Of a stretch of DNA of 64,000 nucleotides, positions 8,496 to 16,756 are shown in pieces (the first letter of the stretch is position 1; each line of letters begins with the position of its first letter). The notes under the pieces were generated by a model. The model was not told the origin of the DNA. It made no database searches and saw only the letters and a list, made by a program, of their open reading frames with translations. The stretch covers positions 34,232 to 98,231 of the forward strand of contig CAYGJZ010000004.1 in the NCBI GenBank assembly GCA_964350265.1, read 5' to 3'. Origin of the DNA: BQJD01 sp964350265. Its GTDB lineage: Bacteria > Pseudomonadota > Gammaproteobacteria > Arenicellales > CAJQKF01. The translations under genes and the position numbers were made by a program.

Positions 8496-9569
8496 ATGTC
8501 CACGGTGCCGACCCGCTACTGGCATGCGCTCGACGACGGCCGTGTCCAGTGTGACCTGTGTCCGCGCAACTGCCGCCTGCACGAAGGCCAGCGCGGCACC
8601 TGCTTCGTGCGCGGCTGCGAGCAGGGACAGGTGGTGCTCACCACCTTCGGCCGCTCCAGCGGGTTCTGCATCGACCCGGTGGAGAAGAAGCCCCTCAACC
8701 ACTTCCTGCCCGGCTCGCCGGTGCTGTCCTTCGGCACCGCCGGCTGCAACCTGGCCTGCAAGTTCTGCCAGAACTGGGACATCAGCAAGTCCCGCGAGAT
8801 GGACACCCTGGGCCAGGCGGCGACACCGGCGATGCTGGCCGAGACAGCATCGCGCCTGCACTGCCGGGGCATTGCCTTTACCTACAACGACCCGGTGATC
8901 TTCCACGAGTACGCGGTGGCGGTGGCGATGGCGGCGCGCGAGCGCGGCATCGCCAGCATCGCGGTCACCGCCGGCTACGTCTCCGCCGCGCCCCGCCGCG
9001 AGTTCTTCGCCCACATGGATGCCGCCAACATCGACCTGAAGGCGTTCAGCGAGGACTTCTACCGCCGCCAGTGCGGCGCGCGCCTGGCCGATGTCCTCGA
9101 CACGCTGCTCTACGTGCGACACGAGACCGACACCTGGCTGGAACTGACCACCCTGCTGATCCCCGGTCACAACGACGGCGACGACGAGATCGCCGCGCTG
9201 TCGCGCTTCGTCGCCGATCGTCTCGGCGTCGACGTGCCGTTGCACTTCACCGCCTTTCACCCGGATTTTCGCATGCGCGAGGTCGCCCCCACGCCACCGG
9301 CCACCCTGGCCCGGGCCCGTGGCATCGCCCTCGATGCCGGGCTGCGCTACGTCTATACCGGCAACGTCCACGACGTGGACGGCGGCAGCACCTTCTGCCA
9401 TGGCTGTGGCCGGCTGCTGATCGAGCGCGACTGGTACCAGCTCGGCGCCTGGCACGTGGTGGACGGTGGCTGCGACGCCTGCGGCACGCCCGTGGCCGGA
9501 CGCTTCGAGCATCGGCCCGGCGGGTTCGGGCGTCGACGGCTGCCGGTCACGCTGTCGCCCGCGCACTGA
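8496..9569 (+). CDS. amrS: AmmeMemoRadiSam system radical SAM enzyme
   Basis: 357 residues; ATG 8496 follows GGAGGA at 7 bases. The radical SAM cluster CNLACKFC uses Cys84, Cys88 and Cys91. An N-terminal cysteine set (CDLCPRNC near 19-26, then C36 and C41) and a C-terminal CHGCG...CDACG pair are characteristic of this family and may hold extra metal or iron-sulfur sites. It resembles pyruvate formate-lyase activating enzymes but lacks a lyase partner nearby. It lies divergent to the B-A fusion gene, completing the three-component system. The in-frame extension upstream of 8496 has shadow-like composition and was not used. Confidence 0.92.
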   Translation: MSTVPTRYWHALDDGRVQCDLCPRNCRLHEGQRGTCFVRGCEQGQVVLTTFGRSSGFCIDPVEKKPLNHFLPGSPVLSFGTAGCNLACKFCQNWDISKSREMDTLGQAATPAMLAETASRLHCRGIAFTYNDPVIFHEYAVAVAMAARERGIASIAVTAGYVSAAPRREFFAHMDAANIDLKAFSEDFYRRQCGARLADVLDTLLYVRHETDTWLELTTLLIPGHNDGDDEIAALSRFVADRLGVDVPLHFTAFHPDFRMREVAPTPPATLARARGIALDAGLRYVYTGNVHDVDGGSTFCHGCGRLLIERDWYQLGAWHVVDGGCDACGTPVAGRFEHRPGGFGRRRLPVTLSPAH

Positions 9570-9627
9570 CGGTGCCGGCGGCGAAAGCCGGGTACAATCG
9601 CCGGCCGCCCCCGCTGCCAGTCCCATC

Positions 9628-10518
9628 GTGCCCCCGCAACGCCAAGCCTATCTCTTCGCCCTGCTCGCGGTGGCCTGCTGGAGCACCGCGGCGGCCGCCT
9701 TCAAGCTGACCCTGGCGCACATCGGCAGCGACGCGCTGGTGGTCTACAGCGCCGTGGTGGCGCTGGCCTTCCTGCTGGCGACCTCCGCCCTGCGCGGCGG
9801 TCTTGGCGAACTTGGCCACTGGCAGGCGCGGGACCTCGTGCGCTCGGCGGTGCTCGGCGCGCTCAACCCCTTCGCCTACTACGTGATCCTGTTCCGCGCC
9901 TACCAGTTGCTGCCGGCACAGGAAGCGCAGCCGCTCAACTTCACCTGGCCGCTGGTGCTGGTGCTGCTGTCGGCGCTCTTGTTCCGCCAGCGCATCCGTG
10001 CCGCCTCGGCGCTGGCCATGCTGGTGAGCTTCGCCGGGGTGGTGCTGATCGCCACCCGCGGCGAACCGTGGTCCTTCCGCCTGAGCGACCCGGTGGGCGT
10101 TGCGCTGGCCCTGGCCAGCACCGTGGTCTGGGCGCTGTACTGGCTGTACGCGAGCCGCGACAGCCGCGATCCGGTCAACCGGCTGGCGGTGAACTTCGCC
10201 TTCGGCCTGGTCTACGTGCTGGCCTATGCATGGCTCACCGATACCCTGGAGGTCCCCGGGGCGGCGGCGCTGGCCGGCAGCCTCTACATCGGGCTGATGG
10301 AAATGGGGGTTGCCTTCGTCTTCTGGCTGCAGGCACTTCGGCTGTCGCGCACCACCGCCGAGGTCGGCAACCTGATCTACCTCACGCCCTTTGCCTCGCT
10401 GCTGGTGGTGGCGCTGGTGGTGGGCGAGCAGATCCTGGCCGCGACCTGGTTCGGGCTGGTGCTGATCGTCGCCGGCATCATCCTGCAGCAGCGCCTGTCG
10501 GCGCGACCATCGCCCTAG
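9628..10518 (+). CDS. DMT-superfamily (EamA) transporter
   Basis: 296 residues from GTG 9628; the first membrane segment starts right after VPPQRQAY, and no ATG is available in a sensible place. Ten hydrophobic segments in two EamA repeats are visible, with TWPLVLVLLSALLF at the end of the first repeat and YLTPFASLLVVALVVGEQI in the second. A TACAAT -10 candidate lies at 9593-9598. Exporters of this type move metabolites or amino acids out of the cell; the substrate cannot be predicted. Its stop overlaps the stop of the convergent ornithine-cyclodeaminase-like gene. Confidence 0.85.
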   Translation: MPPQRQAYLFALLAVACWSTAAAAFKLTLAHIGSDALVVYSAVVALAFLLATSALRGGLGELGHWQARDLVRSAVLGALNPFAYYVILFRAYQLLPAQEAQPLNFTWPLVLVLLSALLFRQRIRAASALAMLVSFAGVVLIATRGEPWSFRLSDPVGVALALASTVVWALYWLYASRDSRDPVNRLAVNFAFGLVYVLAYAWLTDTLEVPGAAALAGSLYIGLMEMGVAFVFWLQALRLSRTTAEVGNLIYLTPFASLLVVALVVGEQILAATWFGLVLIVAGIILQQRLSARPSP

Positions 10519-11453
10519 CCGCGGTAGCGCTGGTAGGCCAGTGCCGCCAGCGCCAGGTCGCCCAGCGACAGGCCACGGAAGACGAAGGCGGTGCGCTCGT
10601 CGTCGCTGCCACGGGAGGCCACCGCGCCGCTCACCAGGCCGGTGAGATCGCCATCCACCAGCGCGTCGGCCACCAGCGGTTTGGCCATGGTCTTCTCCTG
10701 TTCAACGTCGTCGATGACCACGCGGTCGAAGGCCGGCATGCCGGCGTCGAGCCACGGAATGCCTAGATCGGTGATGGCGGCGAAGGCGCCGGGCTTGAGC
10801 CAGCGGGCGTCGAGAAACGGCTCGGTGTCGTAGGACAGCGTCACCGAGCTGACCACGATGTCGACGCCGTCCACCGCCTCGCGCGGATCGTCGCAGGCAT
10901 GCGCGGCGAGACCCGCGGCGCGGGCATCGGCGCAGAAGCGGTCGCGGTTGGCCTTGCCCCGTCCCAGCGCGCGCACCTCCTCGATGGCGAACATCTGCCT
11001 GAAGGCATCGAGGTGGCTGCGCGCCTGGGCGCCGCAGCCGATGAAGCCGATGCTGCGCGCATCGCCACGGGCCAGGTACTTCGCCGCCACCGCGCTCAGG
11101 CCGGCGGTGCGCACCTCGGTGACCCAGTTGCCCTCGACCATGGCCACGGGCACCCCGCTGACGGCATCGTGCAGGGCAACCACGGCGTTGATCTGCGGCA
11201 GGCCGCGGGCGCTGTTGTCGGGATTCAGGCCAAGGGATTTCACCGCCATGAAGGGCGGGTCGGCGGCCACGCACAGGGTCGCCATCAGGTAGCGGCCGTC
11301 GCCGGGCATGACCACCGACTTCGGCGCGTTGAACACGCTGCCGGCGGCGGCACCACGAATCAGCCGCTCCATCATCTCGATGACGTCGAAGGTGGTGATG
11401 CCCAGGCCCTCGCAGTCTTCGCGGGAGAGGTAGGGGAGCTTGTGGTCGGTCAT
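10515..11453 (-). CDS. Ornithine cyclodeaminase / mu-crystallin family protein
   Basis: 312 residues. NAD-binding Rossmann part with IGFIGCGAQARSHLDAF near residues 137-153, preceded by the substrate-side segment ALHDAVSGVPVAMVEG and VTEVRTAGLSAVAAKYLA. The family includes ornithine cyclodeaminase, alanine dehydrogenase and various imine reductases, so the reaction cannot be fixed from sequence. It lies 33 bases downstream of the M20 peptidase gene on the same strand, so the two may act on related amino acids or peptides. Its end is convergent and overlapping with the EamA exporter gene. Confidence 0.88.
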   Translation of the reverse strand: MTDHKLPYLSREDCEGLGITTFDVIEMMERLIRGAAAGSVFNAPKSVVMPGDGRYLMATLCVAADPPFMAVKSLGLNPDNSARGLPQINAVVALHDAVSGVPVAMVEGNWVTEVRTAGLSAVAAKYLARGDARSIGFIGCGAQARSHLDAFRQMFAIEEVRALGRGKANRDRFCADARAAGLAAHACDDPREAVDGVDIVVSSVTLSYDTEPFLDARWLKPGAFAAITDLGIPWLDAGMPAFDRVVIDDVEQEKTMAKPLVADALVDGDLTGLVSGAVASRGSDDERTAFVFRGLSLGDLALAALAYQRYRG

Positions 11454-11486
11454 GGGCTGCTTGCCTGTGGTCGATGCGGGCGGGCG

Positions 11487-12902
11487 CTAGCCGGCGTGCT
11501 GGCGGTGGTGGGCATGGATGACCTCGGCCACGCAGGTGGTGAGCTTGCGCGCCATCGGCAGGTGCAGGAACTCGTTGGGGCCGTGGGCATTGGACTTCGG
11601 GCCGAGCACCCCGGTGATCAGGAACTGGGCATGTGGATACTGTTCACCGAGCATGGCCATGAAGGGGATGGTGCCGCCCTCGCCCATGTTCACCGCCGGG
11701 CGACCGAAGCTGTGCTCGCTGGCGGCATGCACCGCCGCGTCCAGCCACGGCTCGGTGGCCGGGGCATTCCAGCCGCTGTCGGCCTGGTCGGCGGTGAAGC
11801 GCACCCGCGCGCCCTGCGGCGGGTCCGCCTCGAGCAGCTGCTTGAGCTGGCCGGCCACCTTGCGCCCGTTCACCAGCGGCGGCAGGCGCAGGGACAGCTT
11901 CAAAGCGGTGCCCGGTCGATGCACGTTGCCGGCGCTGTCCAGGGGTGGCAGTCCGTCGGCGCCGACCACTTCCAGGGCCGGTCGCCAGGTGCGGTTCAGG
12001 ATCGCCTCGGCGGTATCGGCGCCCATGGCGCGGACACCGTCGACGAAGGGAAAGCGGGTGAAGGCATCGGCACCCATCAGCGAGGCGGCGTGGGCGGCCT
12101 GCTCGATCCGCTGCGGCGGAATCTCGCAGTGGCAGAAGGCCGGCCGTACCAGCCCGTCGACATGGTCCTCGATGCGATCGATGAGCTGGCGGCAGACGCG
12201 GAAGCTCGACGGCACCACGCCGCCGGCATCGCCGGAGTGCACGCCCTCGGTGAGCACGTCCACCGACAGCCGTCCGCCGACCAGCCCGCGCAGCGAGGTG
12301 GTCAGCCACAACTGCTCGTAGTTGCCGCAGCCCGAGTCCAGGCAGATCACCAGGTCCGGCTGGCCGATGCGCTCGCTGAGCGCCTCCATGTAGGCAGGCA
12401 GGTCGGGGCTGCCGCTTTCCTCGCTGGCCTCGATCAGGATCTTCAGGCGGGCATGGGGCAGGCCCTGGTCCTTCAGCGCCAGCACCGCCGCCACCGAGGC
12501 GAACAGCGCATAGCCGTCGTCGGCGCCGCCACGGCCATACAGCAGGTCGCCCTCGCGCACCGGCTTCCACGGTCCGAGGTCGTCACGCCAGCCACTCATC
12601 TCCGGCTGCTTGTCGAGATGCCCGTACAGCAGGATGGTGCGGTCGATGTCCCCGGGCACGTCGATGAACAGGGTCGGCGTACGTCCCGGCAGGCGCACCA
12701 CCTCGGCCTCGGCGCCGTCGATGGCATGCCCGGCGTACCAGTTGCCCATCAACGACACGGCATCGTCCATGTAACCGTGTTCGGCCCACTTGGCATCGAA
12801 CATGGGCGACTTGTTGGGGATACGGATGTACTCGGTGATGGCGTCGATGATGGAGTCGTTCCACAACGTGTCGACGAAGGTTCGGGCCTGGTCAGCGTGC
12901 AT
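11487..12902 (-). CDS. M20 family metallopeptidase (dipeptidase-like)
   Basis: 471 residues from ATG 12902. A cytosolic di-zinc hydrolase with all expected ligands: LLYGHLDKQPE (His, with the following Asp), YGRGGADDG (bridging Asp), ILIEASEESGSPDL (general-base and metal-binding Glu pair), CLDSGCGNYE (Asp) and a C-terminal NMGEGGTIPF segment. The insertion between them is the dimerisation domain. Length and motif spelling fit the carnosinase/peptidase-like M20 branch (450-480 residues) rather than ArgE/DapE. It precedes the ornithine-cyclodeaminase-like gene by 33 bases and follows a methyltransferase gene by 38 bases. Confidence 0.9.
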   Translation of the reverse strand: MHADQARTFVDTLWNDSIIDAITEYIRIPNKSPMFDAKWAEHGYMDDAVSLMGNWYAGHAIDGAEAEVVRLPGRTPTLFIDVPGDIDRTILLYGHLDKQPEMSGWRDDLGPWKPVREGDLLYGRGGADDGYALFASVAAVLALKDQGLPHARLKILIEASEESGSPDLPAYMEALSERIGQPDLVICLDSGCGNYEQLWLTTSLRGLVGGRLSVDVLTEGVHSGDAGGVVPSSFRVCRQLIDRIEDHVDGLVRPAFCHCEIPPQRIEQAAHAASLMGADAFTRFPFVDGVRAMGADTAEAILNRTWRPALEVVGADGLPPLDSAGNVHRPGTALKLSLRLPPLVNGRKVAGQLKQLLEADPPQGARVRFTADQADSGWNAPATEPWLDAAVHAASEHSFGRPAVNMGEGGTIPFMAMLGEQYPHAQFLITGVLGPKSNAHGPNEFLHLPMARKLTTCVAEVIHAHHRQHAG

Positions 12903-12940
12903 GGTGCGTCCGTGATGATTCGTGGGTCGGCGGGCCGCGC

Positions 12941-13627
12941 TCAAGCGGCCTGGAGCAGCAGGTAGGTCTGTGCCGAGATGCCGTAGCGCACCGGCAACGT
13001 GCGCAGCAGGCGAAAACCCGCCGACGTGTAGTCGGCGCGGAACGTCGAGGACGGTACCGGCACCCGGTCCACCGGCTTGACCCCGCGCAGTCGCTTGCGC
13101 AGGAAGTAGCGCATGGCGCTGAAGGCGAAGCGGTCGTAGTAGGACACCACCAGTTTCCCGCGGCAGATGCGGCGCAGCTCGGCCAGCACCGCGCGACGGG
13201 TATCCGCCTGCGGGTAGTGATGCAGCAGGCGGTTGCAGATGACCACGTCGAAACTGTCATCGTCGAAGGTGGTGGCGAGCACGTCCTGCTGCTCGAAGGT
13301 CAGTCGCGCCGCGGCGTCGGCATCGAGCGGCTGCTCGCGGTAGTAGGCCTTCGCCGCCTCGATCATCGGCAGGGAATAGTCGGCAGCCACCACCTGGTAG
13401 CCGCGTGCCAGCAGCATTCCCTCCAGCCGCCCGCTGCCGCAGGGCAGGTCGAGCACGCGGCTGCCCGCGGCGACGCCGTCCAGGGCACGCACGATGCAGT
13501 CCATCTCGCGCCGGTTCTTCGACGAGTCCAGGGCATTCTTCTTGCGCACGTAGGTACGGGCCACGGCGACATCGTTGAAACGCTCACGAATGGTCGTGTA
13601 GGAGGAGTCTTGCATGGTCATGATCAT
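12941..13627 (-). CDS. Class I SAM-dependent methyltransferase
   Basis: 228 residues. The ATG at 13627 (MIMTMQDSS) is used because AAGGA lies just upstream; ATGs at 13621 and 13615 are alternatives. The SAM-binding motif I is VLDLPCGSGRLEG, followed by VVAADYSLPMIEAA (acidic end of beta 2) and DVVICNRLLHHYP. The C-terminal region after KLVVSYYDRF is typical of methyltransferase-11-type enzymes that act on lipids or small molecules. It is 47 bases downstream of the kinase-like gene, so the pair may modify the same envelope compound. The substrate is not known. Confidence 0.85.
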   Translation of the reverse strand: MIMTMQDSSYTTIRERFNDVAVARTYVRKKNALDSSKNRREMDCIVRALDGVAAGSRVLDLPCGSGRLEGMLLARGYQVVAADYSLPMIEAAKAYYREQPLDADAAARLTFEQQDVLATTFDDDSFDVVICNRLLHHYPQADTRRAVLAELRRICRGKLVVSYYDRFAFSAMRYFLRKRLRGVKPVDRVPVPSSTFRADYTSAGFRLLRTLPVRYGISAQTYLLLQAA

Positions 13628-13674
13628 TGTTCCTTCGGCGCCGACCGCGCCGGGGTTCCCGCGGGAACAGGTAT

Positions 13675-14334
13675 TCATCGCCGCGCCGCGACCTCGAGGT
13701 TGTGCAGCAGCCGCGCGGCGCGCCGCCGGGACAGCCCGGCAGCATCAATGTATCGTTGCATAAACGCGTCGCGACCGAAAGCCTCGATCAGGGCGCGATC
13801 CTCGGCATAGCGATAGATGTTGCGAAACCCCGATACCCGCGCATGCAGGTGCAGCGGCCAGGGGAAGAAGCGCATGTAGCCGACATCGATGACGGCGAAG
13901 CCATCGGCATCGTCGTGCAGGATGTTGCCCAGGTGCACGCCGCGGAACTCGATGCCCTGGCCGTGCAGCCTGGCAAGGAAGGCGGGCAGCGCCGAGAGCA
14001 CCTTGCCGGCCAGCGGCGAACCGGGCGGCAGATCGCGCACCGCCATGCCGGTGAGCATCGGGTAGACCACCAGCTCGGCGGCCTGCTCGGGGCAGCGGTA
14101 GGCGGCCTCGATGCGCGGCGCACGCACCTTCCGCCTGGCCAGGCGACGACAGTGGCGGACGAAGCGATGCCCGTAGGACAGCCAGCGGGGATAGCCCCTT
14201 CGGCGACGGTAGAAGGCCTTGATGATGCGCCCGTCGGCATCGCGCCAGACCCGTGGTCGCGGCAGTTCGGCACCGCCGATGACCGTGGCATTGGCAATGA
14301 TGGCGCTATACTGGTTGGCGTCAATGGTCCTCAT
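13675..14334 (-). CDS. Small kinase-like protein (lipopolysaccharide-kinase / toluene-tolerance type)
   Basis: 219 residues from ATG 14334. It has a minimal protein-kinase-like fold: RIIKAFYRRRR (lysine strand), a mid-segment AAELVVYPMLTG, a catalytic loop HGQGIEFRGVHLGNIL with histidine and asparagine but a degenerate HRD, and VIDVGYMRFFPW as the DFG-like metal segment. Similar proteins phosphorylate lipopolysaccharide core sugars or are annotated as toluene tolerance proteins. The methyltransferase gene follows on the same strand. Its start codon is only 7 bases from the start of the divergent creatininase-family gene. Confidence 0.72.
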   Translation of the reverse strand: MRTIDANQYSAIIANATVIGGAELPRPRVWRDADGRIIKAFYRRRRGYPRWLSYGHRFVRHCRRLARRKVRAPRIEAAYRCPEQAAELVVYPMLTGMAVRDLPPGSPLAGKVLSALPAFLARLHGQGIEFRGVHLGNILHDDADGFAVIDVGYMRFFPWPLHLHARVSGFRNIYRYAEDRALIEAFGRDAFMQRYIDAAGLSRRRAARLLHNLEVAARR

Positions 14335-14352
14335 CTTGGCAATGCGATTGTA
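14307..14352. promoter_or_regulatory. Overlapping divergent -10 elements between the kinase-like and creatininase genes
   Basis: Plus strand TATACT at 14307-14312 would start the creatininase transcript near 14318, inside the first codons of the kinase-like gene. Minus strand TACAAT at 14352-14347 would start the kinase transcript close to 14340, nearly leaderless. Neither has a convincing -35, so the call rests on the hexamers and geometry. Confidence 0.35.
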
Positions 14353-15118
14353 CCGGAAGCCCTCCCCGCCGAAATGGCCCGCCGCCGGTGATACCGAGGT
14401 GGAGCAACTGCCCTGGCCACGGCTGGCGGCGCTCGCGCCGCGCACCATCGGCCTGCTGCCGCTGGGTGCGGCGTGCAAGGAACATGGCTACCACCTGCCG
14501 CTGGGCACCGATGCCCTGCAGGCGCGCTGGATCGCCTCCCGGGTCGCCGCCCGCCGCCCGGCGCTGTGCTGGCCGCTGCTGGCCTACGGCTACTACCCGG
14601 CCTTCCTGCGCTATCCCGGCAGCGCCAGCGTGGGTGAAGGCGCCTTCCGCGCCGTGCTCGACGCCGCGCTGGAAGCAATGCAACGCGCCGGGCATCCCCT
14701 GGCGGTGGTCCTCAACACCGGCATCAGCACCACCGAGGCGGTGGACCGCGCCTGTGCCGAGCACGGCGCGCTGGCCTGTCACGTCTATGCCGGCAAGCGG
14801 TTCCGCGCCGCGGTGTCGACGCTGTCCGAGCAACGTGGAGGCGGGCACGCCGACGAGGTGGAGACCTCGCTGGTGATGCACATGCAGCCGCAGGCGGTGG
14901 ACCTGTCGCAGGCATGCGACGAGTCGGCCACGCACTTCGTCCCCGGTCCGCTCAACCCCGACCATCCCGGAGCCGCCAACCACTCGCCGAGCGGCGCCAT
15001 GGGCAACCCCACCCTGGCCAGCGCGGCCAAGGGACGGCAACTGGCCGCCGCCCTCGTCGCCGACGTCCTCGCCCGCCTGGACGAGCACTGGAAGCGGGTG
15101 GCCGCGCCGACCGCTTGA
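14342..15118 (+). CDS. Creatininase-family amidohydrolase-like protein
   Basis: 258 residues from ATG 14342; a GTG at 14399, directly before EQLPWPRLA, is an alternative that matches where the fold usually begins. The first metal motif is intact: GLLPLGAACKEHGYHLPLG followed by TD gives the Glu, His and Asp ligands. ADEVETSLVMH matches the usual HAGExETS segment. The usual NGHGGN histidine loop is replaced by VVLNTGISTTEAV, so one expected metal histidine is absent. Relatives hydrolyse creatinine or formamides or process MftE-type peptides. The role here is unknown and possibly altered. Confidence 0.78.
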   Translation: MRLYRKPSPPKWPAAGDTEVEQLPWPRLAALAPRTIGLLPLGAACKEHGYHLPLGTDALQARWIASRVAARRPALCWPLLAYGYYPAFLRYPGSASVGEGAFRAVLDAALEAMQRAGHPLAVVLNTGISTTEAVDRACAEHGALACHVYAGKRFRAAVSTLSEQRGGGHADEVETSLVMHMQPQAVDLSQACDESATHFVPGPLNPDHPGAANHSPSGAMGNPTLASAAKGRQLAAALVADVLARLDEHWKRVAAPTA

Positions 15119-15207
15119 CGAGGCCAGGCGACCTGCCGGCGGCACAACGGTCACCGGTCGTCGCCGCGCATGGCCGGGGCGCTGGCGGCGGCGTACACTT
15201 TGCGGCC

Positions 15208-16167
15208 ATGAAAACCGCCATCGTCTACGATCCACGCTACCTCGAGCACGACACCGGCGCCGGCCACCCGGAACGCCCCGCCCGGCTGTCGCACACCATC
15301 GAAGCGCTGGCCGCGCAACCCTGGTTCGACCAGCTCGAGCAGGTGGCGCCGCGGCCCTGCGAACGCGCATGGCTGGCCCAGGTGCACGACGACGCCTACC
15401 TCGAACGTGCCCGCCAGGCCTGTGCCCGCGCACCCTACCTCGACACCCCCGACGTGGCCATCGGCCCGTCCTCCTTCGAGGTGGCGACACTGGCCGCCGG
15501 CGGCGTGCTGGCACTGGCCGACGCGGTGGTCAGCGGTGCCGTGGACAACGGCTTTGCCCTGGTCCGTCCACCAGGCCACCATGCCGAGCATGCCGAGGCC
15601 ATGGGTTTTTGCCTGGTCAACAACATTGCCGTCACCGCCCGCTACCTGCAGCGTCACCACGGCCTCGACAAGATCCTGGTGCTCGACTGGGACGTGCACC
15701 ACGGCAACGGCACCCAGCACATCTTCGAGGAAGATCCCTCGGTGTTCTACGTCAGCCTGCACCAGTACCCGTGGTATCCCGGCACCGGCGCCTACCACGA
15801 GAACGGGCGCGGCGCCGGCGTCGGCGCCACGCTGAACTGCCCGATGCCCGGCGGCGCCGGCGACGACGACTACCGCGTCGCCTTCAAGGACGTGGTGCTG
15901 CCGGCGGTGCGGCGCTTCGCCCCCGACGCGGTGCTGCTCTCGGCCGGCTTCGATGCCCATGCCGCCGATCCGCTGGGCGACCTGCGCCTGTCCACCGGCT
16001 GCTTTCGCTGGATGACCGAGCGCATGCTGGAAGTGGCCGAGCAAAGCGCCGGCGGGCGGCTGGTGTCGCTGCTGGAGGGTGGCTACGACCTCGATGCGCT
16101 GGCCGCCTGCGTGGCCGCCCACGTCGAAACGCTGGCCGGCAGGCGCGCGCCGGACGAGACCGGCTGA
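15208..16167 (+). CDS. Histone deacetylase family amidohydrolase
   Basis: 319 residues from ATG 15208 (MKTAIVYDP). All catalytic landmarks of the arginase-deacetylase fold are visible: RPPGHHAEHAEAMGFC (two charge-relay histidines), LVLDWDVHHGNGTQ (zinc Asp and His), LLSAGFDAHAADPLG (second zinc Asp) and SLLEGGYDL (transition-state tyrosine). Bacterial members remove acetyl groups from polyamines, acetoin-related compounds or proteins. TACACT a dozen bases before the start may be its -10. A second, more APAH-like paralogue lies at 58356-59381. Confidence 0.9.
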   Translation: MKTAIVYDPRYLEHDTGAGHPERPARLSHTIEALAAQPWFDQLEQVAPRPCERAWLAQVHDDAYLERARQACARAPYLDTPDVAIGPSSFEVATLAAGGVLALADAVVSGAVDNGFALVRPPGHHAEHAEAMGFCLVNNIAVTARYLQRHHGLDKILVLDWDVHHGNGTQHIFEEDPSVFYVSLHQYPWYPGTGAYHENGRGAGVGATLNCPMPGGAGDDDYRVAFKDVVLPAVRRFAPDAVLLSAGFDAHAADPLGDLRLSTGCFRWMTERMLEVAEQSAGGRLVSLLEGGYDLDALAACVAAHVETLAGRRAPDETG

Positions 16168-16278
16168 GCCGTCGACGCCTGCCCGGCGCCACCGCCCGCC
16201 GCCGCGGTTCGCGCGAGGCCCCGGCGCGGTGCTATGCTGTTCCCACCCAAGAGCAGGGCTACACAGGAGTTCGAGCAG

Positions 16279-16707
16279 ATGACTTTGGTAAACCAGGTGC
16301 TGAAGAAAAAGGGCCGGGATGTCTGGTCGGTGCGCCCGGACGACACGGTCTTCGAAGCCGTCAAGATGATGGCGGAAAAAGGTGTCGGCGCATTGCTGGT
16401 CATGGATGGCGAGAGACTGGTGGGCATCATTTCCGAGCGCGACTACGCGCGCAAGATCATCCTCGAGGGCAAGGCCTCGCGGGATACCCCGGTGGCGGAC
16501 ATCATGACCCGCCAGGTGCTGTGCGTGTCTCCCGAGCGCACGGTGGATGAATGCATGGCGCTGATGAGCGACAAGCGCGCGCGCCACCTGCCGGTGGTGG
16601 AGGACAAGCACGTCGTCGGCGTGCTCTCCATCGGCGACCTGGTGAAGGTCACCATCGACGACCAGCAGGTGATGATCGACCAGCTCAAGCAGTACATCTC
16701 CGGCTGA
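16279..16707 (+). CDS. Tandem CBS-domain protein
   Basis: 142 residues from ATG 16279, with CAGGAG nine bases upstream. It consists almost only of two CBS repeats: DVWSVRPDDTVFEAVKMMAE to LVGIISERDYARK, then VLCVSPERTVDECMALMSD to VVGVLSIGDLVK. Such stand-alone pairs bind adenine nucleotides or SAM and act as energy sensors. No partner enzyme is adjacent. The gene is convergent with zntB across a 49-base gap holding an inverted repeat. Confidence 0.9.
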   Translation: MTLVNQVLKKKGRDVWSVRPDDTVFEAVKMMAEKGVGALLVMDGERLVGIISERDYARKIILEGKASRDTPVADIMTRQVLCVSPERTVDECMALMSDKRARHLPVVEDKHVVGVLSIGDLVKVTIDDQQVMIDQLKQYISG

Positions 16708-16713
16708 GCGACG

Positions 16714-16753
16714 CCGGTCCGCGGACAGCCGGCACGGGCCTGCGCCGGACCGG
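16714..16753. terminator. Inverted repeat between convergent CBS and zntB genes
   Basis: CCGGTCCG (16714-16721) and CGGACCGG (16746-16753) form a perfect 8-bp stem in the 49-base gap between two converging genes. The 24-base loop contains further self-complementary GC sequence. No T-run follows on either strand, so a bidirectional terminator is likely from position but not proven. Confidence 0.4.
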
Positions 16754-16756
16754 GCG

